The notes beneath the pieces were generated by a model. That model searched no databases and was not told where the DNA came from. It saw only the letters and a list, made by a program, of their open reading frames with translations. This document shows positions 1 to 9,047 of a stretch of DNA of 64,000 bases, one piece after another. This DNA is from CAWHXG01 sp963833235. GTDB taxonomy: Bacteria > Pseudomonadota > Alphaproteobacteria > Rhodobacterales > Rhodobacteraceae. Position numbers and translations under genes: made by a program. The stretch covers positions 1,485,600-1,549,599 of the forward strand of contig CAWHXG010000001.1 of NCBI GenBank assembly GCA_963833235.1. The letters run 5' to 3'. The first letter of the stretch is position 1. Each line of letters begins with the position of its first letter.

Positions 1-733
1 CGTCGCCGGCACCCACGGCGACGGGCAGGCCGGGCGGCAGGCCGATCTGGGCCGCGATATCGGGCAGCAGCCCGCCGGCGATCTCGGTCGAACCGCGCGT
101 GGCCGGGAAGAGCGGCGCCAGATCGCCCAGCCCGAAGAGGTCGCGCATCGCAGCACTCGGCCCCTGCGCGCGGGCATCGCCGGGGGCCACGGCCGCCTCG
201 GACCGGTCGATGGCCACCGTGCCGGTCAGCCGGGCGCGCAGGAAATCCTTGTAGGAGACGACATGCGCCGCCCGGGCCAGGATCTCGGGCTCTTCCTCGC
301 GCAGCCAGGCCAGAAGCGGCAGCGTGCAGCCCTGCTGCAGGACGGACCCGGAACTGGCGAAGATGGTGGAGCGAAGATCCGGCTGCCGGGCGATCATCCG
401 CTCCAGCAGGGGCTGGCTGCGGCTGTCTTCCCAGTTGATGCCCGGCCGCAGTGGCGAGAGCGCCCCGTCGAGCAGCCATGCACCGACCATCGCGCCGGTG
501 ATCCCGATGGCGCCGAAATCGCCCGGTCCCCGTTCGCTGCCCGCCACGGCCTCGCGCAGCACATCGCGGGTGGCGGTCCAGCAGGCCTCCGGGTCCGCCT
601 CGACCCAGCCGGGACGAGGGCGGGCGAGGGGGGTGCGCCGGCTCGCGACCGCAAGTTCCCTCCCCTCCGGATCGAAGCAGACAGCCTTGACGAGGGAAGA
701 TCCCGCGTCGATCCCGATGAGGTGTCCGGTCAT
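1..733 (-). CDS. FGGY-family carbohydrate kinase, N-terminal part
   Basis: Reading leftward from an ATG at 731-733, an open frame runs off the window's left edge, so only about 244 N-terminal residues are present. It starts MTGHLIGIDAGSS, the phosphate-binding opening of the FGGY fold, and continues through INWEDSR and a substrate-side stretch typical of xylulokinase and gluconokinase relatives. It ends in VAVGAGD, which in this family leads into the second domain. FGGY kinases phosphorylate sugars or polyols in the cytoplasm with ATP. The substrate cannot be told from this half. It points away from the glutathione transferase, with about 217 bases between them that hold no obvious gene or operator. 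Confidence 0.85.
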   Translation of the reverse strand, partial: MTGHLIGIDAGSSLVKAVCFDPEGRELAVASRRTPLARPRPGWVEADPEACWTATRDVLREAVAGSERGPGDFGAIGITGAMVGAWLLDGALSPLRPGINWEDSRSQPLLERMIARQPDLRSTIFASSGSVLQQGCTLPLLAWLREEEPEILARAAHVVSYKDFLRARLTGTVAIDRSEAAVAPGDARAQGPSAAMRDLFGLGDLAPLFPATRGSTEIAGGLLPDIAAQIGLPPGLPVAVGAGD

Positions 734-950
734 GGGGCGGGTCCTGGCTGGGCGTTCGTATCGAGAGGCGGAGAGTGGTGCAGCATCGCCCCGTGATCGC
801 AAGGGTCACCCTGTCGCGGATTAGGCGTTCCAGGTGCCTGGGGCCTGGTGTCCAGGGGCCGTGCGGGCCGCCCGCGGGACCATTCCCAGCCCGCGGATGG
901 CGCGTCGTCTCGACCTGCGGACGTCACGGGCGCCGAACGCCCGGCCCCGC

Positions 951-1634
951 TCAGTCGGCGTAGATTTGCGGATAGAGGTTCCGCATCGCCGCCTCGTCGA
1001 ACTCCGCCTTGAACTGGTGGCGATCCTTGATGGCCTGCGCCCGGCCGGCGGCGGGCCGCGCGTCGATCTCGGCCATGGCGCGGGCGATGTTGGGATAGGC
1101 GTCCATCGCCTGCGGATCGTCGAGCATGAAGGGAATGCGGTTGGCCCAGCCCCAGAGGGCCATATCGACGATCCCGTATGCCTCGCCCATCATCCAGCGG
1201 TCCCGGCCCAGCCGATCCTCGATCACCTGCCAATGTCGCCGCGCCTCATAGGCATAGCGTTTCTTCGGGTAGGGATCGTCGCACGGCGCGAAATTGTGGA
1301 AATGCACCGCCTGACCGGAATAGGGGCCGATGCCCGAGGCGATGAACATCAGCCAAGAAAAAAGCTGCCCACGATCTAACGGCGTATCGGGCGGCAGGAA
1401 CTGGCCCGTCTTCTCGGCAAGATAGAGCAGGATGGCGTTGCTGTCGAAGACCACGGCGTCGCCGTCGATCAGCACGGGCACCTTGCCGTTGGGGTTGAGC
1501 GCGCGGAAGCCGTCCTGATGCTGGTCGCCCAGCCGGGTATCGACGGGCACTGCCTCGTAATCCAGCCCGGCCTCTTCGAGGAAAAGCGCCACCTTCATCG
1601 GGTTCGGCGCCATGTTGTAGAAGAACTTCAGCAT
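951..1634 (-). CDS. Glutathione S-transferase family protein
   Basis: This 227-residue protein has the standard GST length. The N-terminal thioredoxin-like half starts MLKFFYNMAPNPMK and carries NPNGKVPVL with its cis-proline and the glutathione-contacting DSNAILLYL. The C-terminal half is helical, with a YGIVDMALWGW segment. It resembles the YfcG/YghU-type GSTs, which act as disulfide-bond reductases or in detoxification, but no substrate can be given. The ATG at 1632-1634 is chosen because the protein aligns from its first residue, although the frame stays open far upstream. It lies divergent from the ATP-NAD-kinase-family gene. The roughly 219 bases between them show no recognised motif. 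Confidence 0.88.
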   Translation of the reverse strand: MLKFFYNMAPNPMKVALFLEEAGLDYEAVPVDTRLGDQHQDGFRALNPNGKVPVLIDGDAVVFDSNAILLYLAEKTGQFLPPDTPLDRGQLFSWLMFIASGIGPYSGQAVHFHNFAPCDDPYPKKRYAYEARRHWQVIEDRLGRDRWMMGEAYGIVDMALWGWANRIPFMLDDPQAMDAYPNIARAMAEIDARPAAGRAQAIKDRHQFKAEFDEAAMRNLYPQIYAD

Positions 1635-1853
1635 TCCGGTCTGGTCCTTTCCGGCGCCGTCCGGCGCGGCTTGGGGGTCGCGGCAGGGTCGTGGCCGTGC
1701 GGCGGCGCGCGAGCATAGGATGTGCCCGTTCGCCCCCCGCCGCCGGTTGTTGCCGCTGTCTGGCGGCGGCGCTATGTGGCCAAAGTGAGCGGCCTGGCGA
1801 GACGGACGTTCGGGCGATTGCCCAAGGCTGTCAATCCCGGGAAGAATATGGCG

Positions 1854-2963
1854 ATGCGGATCGGTCTTGTCGTCAATCCCGTGGCTGGCCTCGGCGGCGC
1901 CGTCGGTCTGAAGGGCACCGATGGCCCGGGGGTCGTGGCCGAGGCGTTGCTGCGGGGGGCTGTGGCCCAGGCCGGGCCGCGGGCGCGGCGGGCGCTGGCA
2001 CTGCTGGCGGCACGGGTTCCCGGGGCGCCGATCACCCTGGCGCCCGGCCCGCTCGGGGCCGAGTGGGCCGAGGGCCTCGATCTGAACGCGCGCCTTCTCG
2101 ATATCGACCGGACGGGAACGCCGCGCGACACACGGGCCGCCGCCGCCGGGATGGCCAGGCTCGATCTGTGCGTTTTCGCGGGCGGCGACGGCACTGCCCG
2201 CGACGTCGCCGCCGCCCTGCCGCCCGGGATGGCGCTGCTGGGCATCCCCTGCGGGGTAAAAATGCATTCCGGCGTCTTCGCCATCACCCCCGAAGCGGCA
2301 GGCGCGCTGCTGGCCGACCTCATCGAACGGCCCGCCCGGGTCGCCTGGAACAACGCGGCCGAGATCATGGATATCGACGAGGCCGCCCTGCGCGCCGGGC
2401 GCATCTCTCCCCGGCTCTACGGGTTGGCGCGGGCGCCGCAATTGCGCGGGCGGATGCAAGCGGCGAAGGGCGGCCCCGCGCAGGATGCAGCCGAGGCCCT
2501 GCAGGGCGCCGCCGCGGACGTCGCGCGCGAGATGCAGCCCGGCACGCTTTACGTGATCGGGCCGGGAACGAGCGCCTGCACCGTGATGCGCGCCGCAGGG
2601 CACGTGCCTACGCTGCTGGGAACGGATGCGGTGCTGGATGGATCAGTCGTGGCCCGCGATGCAGGATCGGTAGAGCTTTACGATCTGGCACGGGGTCGCC
2701 CCGTGCGCCTCGTTCTGGGGGTGACCGGCCAGCAGGGCTTCCTGCTGGGGCGTGGCAACCAGCAGATCGGCACCGCCCTGATCGCGGCGGCGGGGCGCGC
2801 CGGGCTGATCGTACTGGCGACGCCCGGCAAGCTGGCGGCACTGGCAGAACCGGTACTTCGGGTCGATACCGGGGATCCCGCCCTCGATGCCGCGCTGGCC
2901 GGCTTCGTCCGCGTTCGCACCGGCGCCGGGCGCGTGACGATGATGCGCATCTCTGCGAGTTGA
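1854..2963 (+). CDS. ATP-NAD kinase family (AcoX-like) protein
   Basis: The protein has 369 residues. It begins MRIGLVVNPVAGLGG and has the NAD-kinase/diacylglycerol-kinase hallmark GGDGTARDV, followed by GIPCGVKMHSGVF, typical of the COG3199/AcoX branch. These proteins share the NAD-kinase fold, but their reaction is largely unproven. The ATG at 1854 is preferred because a GGGAAG ribosome site ends about nine bases before it; an ATG two codons earlier is only three bases from that site. The frame is open further upstream but unlike the family there. Downstream lies the gcvPA promoter with an inverted-repeat operator. AcoX-like genes often sit beside ketoacid or glycine catabolism genes, which fits this place. 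Confidence 0.8.
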   Translation: MRIGLVVNPVAGLGGAVGLKGTDGPGVVAEALLRGAVAQAGPRARRALALLAARVPGAPITLAPGPLGAEWAEGLDLNARLLDIDRTGTPRDTRAAAAGMARLDLCVFAGGDGTARDVAAALPPGMALLGIPCGVKMHSGVFAITPEAAGALLADLIERPARVAWNNAAEIMDIDEAALRAGRISPRLYGLARAPQLRGRMQAAKGGPAQDAAEALQGAAADVAREMQPGTLYVIGPGTSACTVMRAAGHVPTLLGTDAVLDGSVVARDAGSVELYDLARGRPVRLVLGVTGQQGFLLGRGNQQIGTALIAAAGRAGLIVLATPGKLAALAEPVLRVDTGDPALDAALAGFVRVRTGAGRVTMMRISAS

Positions 2964-2971
2964 TCGCGCCC

Positions 2972-2986
2972 GTGCGATATGCGAAC
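2972..2986 (+). promoter_or_regulatory. IclR-type operator site A (upstream of gcvPA)
   Basis: The sequence GTGCGATATGCGAAC lies 51 bases before the gcvPA start, in the 74-base gap after the NAD-kinase-like gene. It fits the window-wide consensus GTKCGCNNNGCGAAC, with one departure in the left half (GTGCGA instead of GTGCGC). No glycine-riboswitch-sized leader fits in this gap, so control by a protein repressor or activator is more likely. Confidence 0.6.
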
Positions 2987-3037
2987 TTTTGTGCAGACTT
3001 CACGGAACGTCCGGATTCGAACCCAAGGACCCGACCC

Positions 3038-4458
3038 ATGGCAACCCAGACGAAGAGCCATCCCTGGATGGCCAATTCTGCCCCCGGGGTGATCGACGAG
3101 ATGCTGGCCGAGATCGGCGTCGAATCCGTCGAGGCGCTGTTCGAGCAGATCCCAGCAGATCACTTCCGCAGCACCCCGCTTGAGCTGCCGCCCGCGCTGA
3201 CCTCGGAGATCGAGCTGCGGCGCGACCTTCTGGCCAAGCTCGGCCGCAACTCTCGATTGCGAGGCCAATCTAAGCTTCCTCGGCGCCGGCGTCTGGCAGC
3301 ACCACGTGCCCGCCGTCGTCGACGAGATCGTCGGGCGCACCGAATTCACCACCAATGTCTGGGGCAGCTACCAGTCCGACCACGGGCGCAACCAGGCCTG
3401 GTTCGAGTTCTCCGTCGCAGCTCGGCGCAGTTGCTCGAACCTCGATGTGGTGCAGCTGCCGGTCTACTCGTGGGGCTGCGCGACCGGGCATGCGATCCGC
3501 ATGGCCGGCGCGGCTGACCGGCCGGCCCAAGGTGCTGGTGCCGCAGCTCTCCGACCCCGAGCGGCTGAGCGGTGATCCGCACCTATTGCCAGCCCCGGAG
3601 ATGGCGAGCCACATCGACGTGGTGGTGGTGGCCGCCGACCCGACGACCGGCCGGCTCGACCTGGACGATCTCACGGCCAAGCTCGGCTACGGACGTGGCG
3701 GCGGTCTACTTCGAGAACCCGGCGCTATCTGGGCACGATCGAGGCCGAGCGCCGCCGAGATCGCGCGGCGGCCCGCGCGGCAGGGGCCGAGACCATCGTG
3801 GGCGTCGATCCGATCTGAGCCTGGGCGTGATGACGGCACCGGGCGACTATGGCGCGGACATCGTGACCGGCCCGGTGCAGCCGCTCGGCGTTCACATGCA
3901 ATGCGGTGGCGGCGTCGGCGGCTTCATCGCCTCGCGCGACGAGGAGCGTTACGTGCGCGAGTACAACGGCTTTCTCGTCTCCATCGCGGAGACGCGCGGA
4001 GCCGGGGCAGAGGGGCTTCGGCCTCGCCTGCCCGCATCAGAACTCCTACGGATCGCGCGAGCACGGCAAGGACTGGACCGGCAATTCCACCTATCTCTGG
4101 GCCATCGCCGGCGCCGTCTACATGAGCCTTCTGGGGCCGGAGGGCTTCCGCGAGGTGGGCGATCTGATCGTGGCGCGCGCGCGGTATGCCGCGCGGCATG
4201 CTGGGCGAGGTGCCCGGCGTGTCGCGTCGTCTGGCCGGACGGCTACGTTCAAGGAGTTCGTGGTCAACTTCGACGGCACCGGTCGCACGGTGGCCGAGAT
4301 CAACGACGCGCTGCGCGCACGCGGCATCTTCGGCGGCTGGACCTTTCGGGCGAGGGCCTCGGCCTCGGCCAGTCGCGCGCTCTACTGCGTCACCGAAATC
4401 CACACCGCCGCCGACATCCGCCGCCTCGCCGCGACGCTGAAGGAGGTGCTCTCGATGA
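3038..4458 (+). pseudogene. gcvPA: gcvPA, glycine dehydrogenase (decarboxylating) subunit 1, frameshifted as read
   Basis: This is the N-terminal half of the split P-protein of the glycine cleavage system, which decarboxylates glycine with PLP and passes the aminomethyl group to GcvH. The start MATQTKSHPWMAN is clean, and the first 71 codons are open. After that the family sequence is spread over all three frames. Recognisable pieces include FLGAGVWQHHVPA, NVWGSYQSDHGR, AVYFENPA, GVMTAPGDYGADI, GGVGGFIASRDEE, HGKDWTGNSTYLW and ALYCVTEIHTAADI. The breaks are 1-2 base insertions and deletions with little amino-acid change between them, so I read them as sequence errors inside the block from about 3,251 to 7,452. 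The end is uncertain: the frame runs into the gcvPB start, and a TGA at 4456-4458 would give the usual ATGA overlap. Neither gcvT nor gcvH is in the window. Confidence 0.85.
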
Positions 4459-6023
4459 CCGGCTGCGTCAATTTCCACGCCGCGCGCTGGGAACGAGCCG
4501 GTGGTGATGGAGATGGGCCGCCCCGGCACCCGCGGGCAGATCTTTCCCGCCGCCCGAGCCGGAGGCGCGCGAGGCCGTCGGGCGATGCCGCGCTCCCGGC
4601 ATCGATGCGCCGGCGCGACCGCCCGAGCTGCCCGAGATCACCGAGTTCGAGGCGCAGCGCCACTACCTGCACCTCAGCCAGATGACGCTGGGCATGATGG
4701 GCGTCAGCCTCTTCGGCACCTGCACCATGAAGTACAATTCCAAGACCGCCGAGTACGCCACACAGCGCCCGAGCTGGCCGAGGTGCATCCCTACCAGCAC
4801 CCCGACACCCTGCAGGGCGTGCTGGAGATCATCCACGAGTTCGACGGCATCCTGCGCAGCCTCTCGGGTATGGACCAGTTCGTGTTCCAAGCCGGCGGTG
4901 GGGCGGATGCCGCCTACACGATGGCGCCATCGCGCGCGCCTATTGGGCCGATCGCGGCGATGCTGGGCAAGCGGACGAGATGGTCACCTCCGTCCAGGCG
5001 CACCCCTGCAACCCGGCCACGGCGGCCGCGGCGGGCTTCAAGGTGGTCAACCTGCCGCTGGAGGAGAACGGCTACCCCTCGCTCGACGCGCTCAAGGCCG
5101 CGGTGAGCGCACGCACGGCGCTGCTCATGATCAACAATCCGGACGACATGGGCATCTACAATCCCGACATCAAGGAGTGGGTGCGGGTGGCGAAGGAGGC
5201 GGGCGGCGCTCTGCTTCTACGACCACGCCAACTTCAACGGCGTGATGGGCAAGCTCTCGGCGCGCGAGCTCGGGTTCGACGCCTGCATGTTCATGCTGCA
5301 CAAGACCTTCGGCGCGCCCAAAGGCGGGCGGCGGACCGGCCGTCGGCGCCTATGGCTGCACGGCGGAGCTTGCGCCCTATCTGCCCGCGCCGATCGTGGT
5401 CGAAAGAGGGCGATCGCTACCGTCTCGACCACGACCGGCCCGAAGTCCTGCGGCAAGATCCGCGAGTTCTGGGGCAACGTGCCGCAGGTGGTGAAGGCCT
5501 ACGCCTGGGCGCGCGCGATGGGGGCAGACGGGATTCGCAGCTCGCCTCCGACATCTCGGTGCGTGGCCAACAACTACATGGACGCGCGACTGGCCGAGAT
5601 CGAGGCGCTCGAGATGTCGAACCCCGGCGTGGCGCGCACCGGATGGAGATGACCCGCTGGTCGCTCGGCCCGCTCGCCGAGGAGACGGGCGTCGGCACGG
5701 CGCACTTCGCCAACCGCATGGCCGACTACGGCATCGACCCGTGGTGGATGAGCCACGAGCCGTGGATCGTGCCCGAGCCCTTCACGCCGGAGGCAGGGGA
5801 GCTGTGGTCGAAGGACGATATCGACACTGGATCGCACGTGGTGGCCATCATCGCGAGGAGGCGCGCGAGGACCCCGAGCTGGTCAAGACCGCGCCGCACA
5901 ACCAGCCGGTGGCACAGGTGAAGGGCGAGGTCTTCGAGGATCCCGACGACCTGGGCGATGACCTGGCGCGCCTGGAAGCGCAAGGCCGGCGGCCCACCCT
6001 CCTCGGATCGCGATGCGGCCTGA
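4455..6023 (+). pseudogene. gcvPB: gcvPB, glycine dehydrogenase (decarboxylating) subunit 2, frameshifted as read
   Basis: This is the PLP-carrying half of the split glycine decarboxylase. The start ATG at 4455 (MTGCVNFHAARW) has a perfect AGGAGG eight bases upstream. The family is plain in pieces across frames: VMEMGRPGTRGQIF, MGVSLFGTCTMKYN, a substrate-binding run VQAHPCNPATAAAAGF, and the PLP-lysine region ACMFMLHKTFGAPKGG. The tail is DPWWMSHEPWIVPEP, ending SDRDAA. At least ten small indels break the frame, two-base losses and one-base gains among them, with almost no amino-acid decay. It converges on the flavoprotein gene, leaving a nine-base gap. A split PA/PB protein is less common in this group than one-chain GcvP and may mean a catabolic, not housekeeping, copy (inference). 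Confidence 0.87.
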
Positions 6024-6032
6024 CCGGGCATG

Positions 6033-7186
6033 CTAGCGATGCAGGGCGGAGATGCCGTCCAGAGGCATCGCGGGCGGCCGGCCCAGCACCAGATCGGCGG
6101 TGACCCGCGCGGTCATCGGTCCGGCGCTGAAACCGACCCAGGGAAAGAGGGCGAGGAAGAAGCCGGGGTGGCCCGGCGCCTCGCCGATGATCGGACGCCA
6201 GTCTGCGGTGCCGTTGACCCAGGCGGTCCAGCTGCGCAGCGCGCGCGCCCCGGCAACGGCGGGCACGACGCCGGCGGCCATGGCCATGTTGCCGCCGAGG
6301 CTGCCCGGGTCGGTCACAAGGCCCCCGCCCCGGCGCCCGGCAGGCCAGCCGCCGCCGATGATGCAGGCGCCACTCGCGGTCTGCTTCAGCGACAGCTTGC
6401 CGGCCGCGGAATAGATCAGATGCGGGATCGAGCGGGGCGACCGGCTCTGTCACGGTGACCTGCAGCGGGAACCCGTCGATGCGATCTCGACGCCGACCAT
6501 CGCGGCGATCCGGGCGGCCGCGGCGCCCGCGGCGTTGACCACGCGGCCAGCTCGCCAGGTGCCGTTCGCGCCGGCCGACCGAGTAGCCGCCGTGCCCGGC
6601 CTCGATCCCGGTGACGGCGATGATCGCGCAGGATCACGCGCGCCGGCCGCTCGCCGCCGCCGCGGCGATGGCCGGCGTCGCGCGCAGCGGGTTCGCCTTG
6701 CCCTCGCTCGCGCAGAAGCCCGCACCGATGGCGTTCGGCGCGAGAGTAGGGCGCGATCCGGCGCAGCGCGTCGCGGTCGAGAATCTCGGTTTCGACGCCC
6801 GGCCGATGCCTCGATCCGCGCCTTGGCCTCGATGGCGCGCATCTGATCGGCGCGTCGTGGCCACGACCAAGCCCGCCACGCGAGCGCCACGTCGAGGTCC
6901 TCGCCAAGCTCGCCCGGCAGGTCCTCGCCACATGCGCCAGGGACGCGGCCAGGAACCGCAGGACCGGCAGCGTAGGCCCGCGCCCAGCCCTCGCCGTAGG
7001 CGCACGAATTCGGGGTACTGGATCTGCAGATGCAGCGAGCCGGCGTTCGCGCCGGAGGCCTCGGCCCCCAGCTCGCCTGCCTCCAGCAGCGATCACATCC
7101 GCCCCGTCGCGCGCCAGATACCAGGCGGTCATCAGGCCCACGATCCCGCCGCCGATCACCACCACATCCGCGTCGGCGCGCGTCAT
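6033..7186 (-). pseudogene. FAD-dependent amine/amino-acid oxidoreductase (DadA/HcnC-like), frameshifted as read
   Basis: The start at 7184-7186 gives MTRADADVVVIGGGIVGLM, a clear FAD dinucleotide-binding motif (GGGIVG). Pieces in other frames give a NAGSLH-like segment, AAWYLARDG, GLVVATT, then a good C-terminal stretch ALRSWTAWVNGTADWRPIIG through PWVGFSAGPMTARV to ISALHR. The family oxidises D-amino acids, N-methylated glycines or related amines with FAD. The nearest relative in the window is the HcnC-like gene at 14,560-15,687, which shares the NAGSLH segment. Many small indels interrupt it, probably sequence errors. Its position opposite gcvPB would suit a sarcosine- or dimethylglycine-type feeder into glycine cleavage, but this is inference. 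Confidence 0.75.
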
Positions 7187-7227
7187 GCCCCCGCTCCCGC
7201 CCATCGCATCAGCAAAGGATCCTGGAC

Positions 7228-8182
7228 ATGAGCCACACCTTCACCGGCAGCCATACCGTCACCGTCACGCCCTTCACGCCCGGACGGCGCCGAGATCGAT
7301 TACGAGGCCTGGGCGCGGCTTTCTCGACTGGCAGATCGCCAGCGGCGTGCCCGGGGTCATCATCCTCGGCACCACGGGCGAGTTCCTGACCATCTCCGAC
7401 GCCGAGCGGCAGCGCCTTCGTCAAGGCGACCGTCGCGCATGTGCGCGGGCCGGATCAGCGTCATGGTCGGCACGATGAACGCCTATACGCCCAATGCGGT
7501 GCGCTATTCGCGCGAGGCGGAGGAGTTCGGCGCCGACGGGCTGATGATGATCCCGCCCTACTACTACACCCCGACCGAGGACGAGATATTCGCGTACTAC
7601 CGGGCGATCTGCGAGGCCTGCGACCTGCCGATCATGCTCTACAACAACCCCTTCACCTCGAACGTCGACATGCCGGCCGCACTGGTCGGGCGTCTGGCCA
7701 AGGCCTTTCCGCAGATCCGCTACATCAAGGAAGCCTCGCAGCGGATCGAGCGCATCTACGACATCATCCTCGAGAGCGACGGGTTGATGAACGTATGGGC
7801 GGGCCAGCGGGTGCTGGAAAGCTACAAGATGGGGGCCGTGGGCTACGTGAACCCCTACGGCAACTACATCCCCCGGGCCTCCGTCAAGTTCGTGGAATGG
7901 GCCGAACAGGGACGGTGGGACGACGTGCAGGCGGTGCAGACGGTCATCGGCAGGTTCGACGCGATCATTACGGCGGGCCATCCGCTCTACGGGCACCAAT
8001 GCTATTCCAAGGCGCTGGCGGCGGCGGCCGGGTATCCCGTGGGCGACGTCCGCGCGCCGATCACGACCTTCGAGAGCCTTGGCGAGGAAGGGCGCCGACG
8101 GGTGGCGCAGATGGTGCCGCTTATGCAGGAGCTCGACGCGATCGTCGAGGCAATCGACGGGTCGCGCGCCGCGGCGGAGTAG
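7228..8182 (+). CDS. Dihydrodipicolinate synthase (DapA) family aldolase/dehydratase, 5' end frameshifted
   Basis: This is a class I aldolase of about 315 residues forming a Schiff base with its ketoacid substrate. The start MSHTFTGSHTVTV follows an AAAGGA ribosome site. Two or three small indels between about 7,284 and 7,452 break the first 75 codons, and from there the frame is clean. Visible hallmarks are GTTGEFLT (the phosphate/carboxylate loop), the catalytic tyrosine in IMLYNNPF and the Schiff-base lysine in IRYIKEASQ. The family covers dihydrodipicolinate synthase, N-acetylneuraminate lyase, 2-keto-3-deoxy sugar-acid aldolases and pyrroline-hydroxycarboxylate deaminase. Among flavin oxidases and transporters a catabolic role is far more likely than lysine synthesis. 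A second paralogue lies at 21,083. Confidence 0.85.
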
Positions 8183-8276
8183 GCGGCGCGCGGCGGCACG
8201 GCTGTCTGCAGGCGGGGTTGTCACTGGGTCCACCGCGGCACGGGCGGCCACGCGCCAAGGGGTGGCGCCGGGGGCC

Positions 8277-9043
8277 TCACCGGATGTAGGCCGCGCCGTT
8301 TACGTCGATCGTGGCGCCCGTGAGGTGGCGGGCCCGACCGCCCGCGAGGTAGACGGCCATGTCGGCAATCTCCTCCGGCGGGATCCATTCGCCCATGGGC
8401 AGGGTCGCGGTCACCGCCGCCTCTCCGCCGACCCGCGCCGCGTTGTCTTCCGACATGGCGTGCGCACGACGCCCGGCGCGATGACGTAGGCCAGGATCCC
8501 GTCGACGGCGTGGTTGCGCGCCACCGTCTTGGTCGCCGCGGCGATGGCGGCCTTGGAGGCCGCATAGGCGATGGCGCCGGGGCTGGAGGTGCCGCGGGTC
8601 GACACCCAGCTGCCGATGCCCACAACCACGCCGGGCCGCCCGGCGTCCAGCCACGCGCGCACGGCGTGGCGCAACAGCCGCGCGGGGGCCAGCACGTTGA
8701 CGGCCAGCGTCTCGGCCCAGACGGCATCCCAATCCTCGATGGGGTCGTGAACTCCGCCGTTCGGGCGCATGATGGCGGCGTTGTTGACCAGCACGTCGAG
8801 GGGGGCGCCGAAGGCGTCCATGGTGGCCGACCATAGCGCGTCCACCGCGCCCGCTTCGGCGAAATCGGCCTGCAGGAGGGTGGCTCCTCCCGCCCCCGCG
8901 AGGGCCGCCTCGGCGCCTTCCTTGTCGCGGCCGTACTGAGCGACCACGTGCGCCCCCGCTTCGACCATCGCGCGGGCAGTCGCCGCGCCGATCCCCTTGG
9001 AGGCGCCGGTCACGAGCACTCGGCGGCCGTCGAGCGTGCCCAT
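8277..9043 (-). pseudogene. SDR-family oxidoreductase with a single frameshift
   Basis: This is a short-chain dehydrogenase with a TGASKGIG cofactor loop at residues 12-19, LVNNAAIM, a catalytic serine in GIGSWVS and the YAASKAA motif holding Tyr and Lys. Near residue 195 (about position 8,458) the frame is lost at RTP. The other frame continues MSEDNAARVGGEA and ends in a normal SDR tail, LTGATIDVNGAAYIR. One missing base would restore a 255-residue enzyme. The site lies about 1 kb outside error block 1, so it may be one more sequence error or a real single-base mutation. The substrate is unknown. It follows the old-yellow-enzyme gene with a four-base gap and is probably co-transcribed with it. 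Confidence 0.8.
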
Positions 9044-9047
9044 CCGC

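Larger units (their letters stand above)
3251..7452. other. Indel-dense block 1 (probable uncorrected sequence)
   Basis: Within this stretch gcvPA, gcvPB, the flavoprotein gene and the first 75 codons of the DHDPS-family gene are each broken by many 1-2 base insertions and deletions. I could place about ten in the first 600 bases. The translated pieces between breaks remain well conserved. Both flanks read cleanly for kilobases. Four genes on both strands breaking together, with sharp edges, fits a patch of raw long-read or gap-filled sequence better than gene decay. Confidence 0.8.

Noticed and set aside
2964..3037. Glycine riboswitch upstream of gcvPA
   Set aside because: The gap is only 74 bases and holds a palindromic operator. 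No room or recognisable aptamer core is present.
1691..3517. Long plus-strand frame of about 608 codons overlapping the NAD-kinase-like gene
   Set aside because: Its translation is an Arg/Gly/Ala-rich out-of-frame shadow that runs by chance into part of gcvPA.
3251..7452. A cluster of true pseudogenes
   Set aside because: Breaks are small indels only, catalytic motifs are kept and both strands are affected between sharp borders. Decay would also show substitutions and larger losses.
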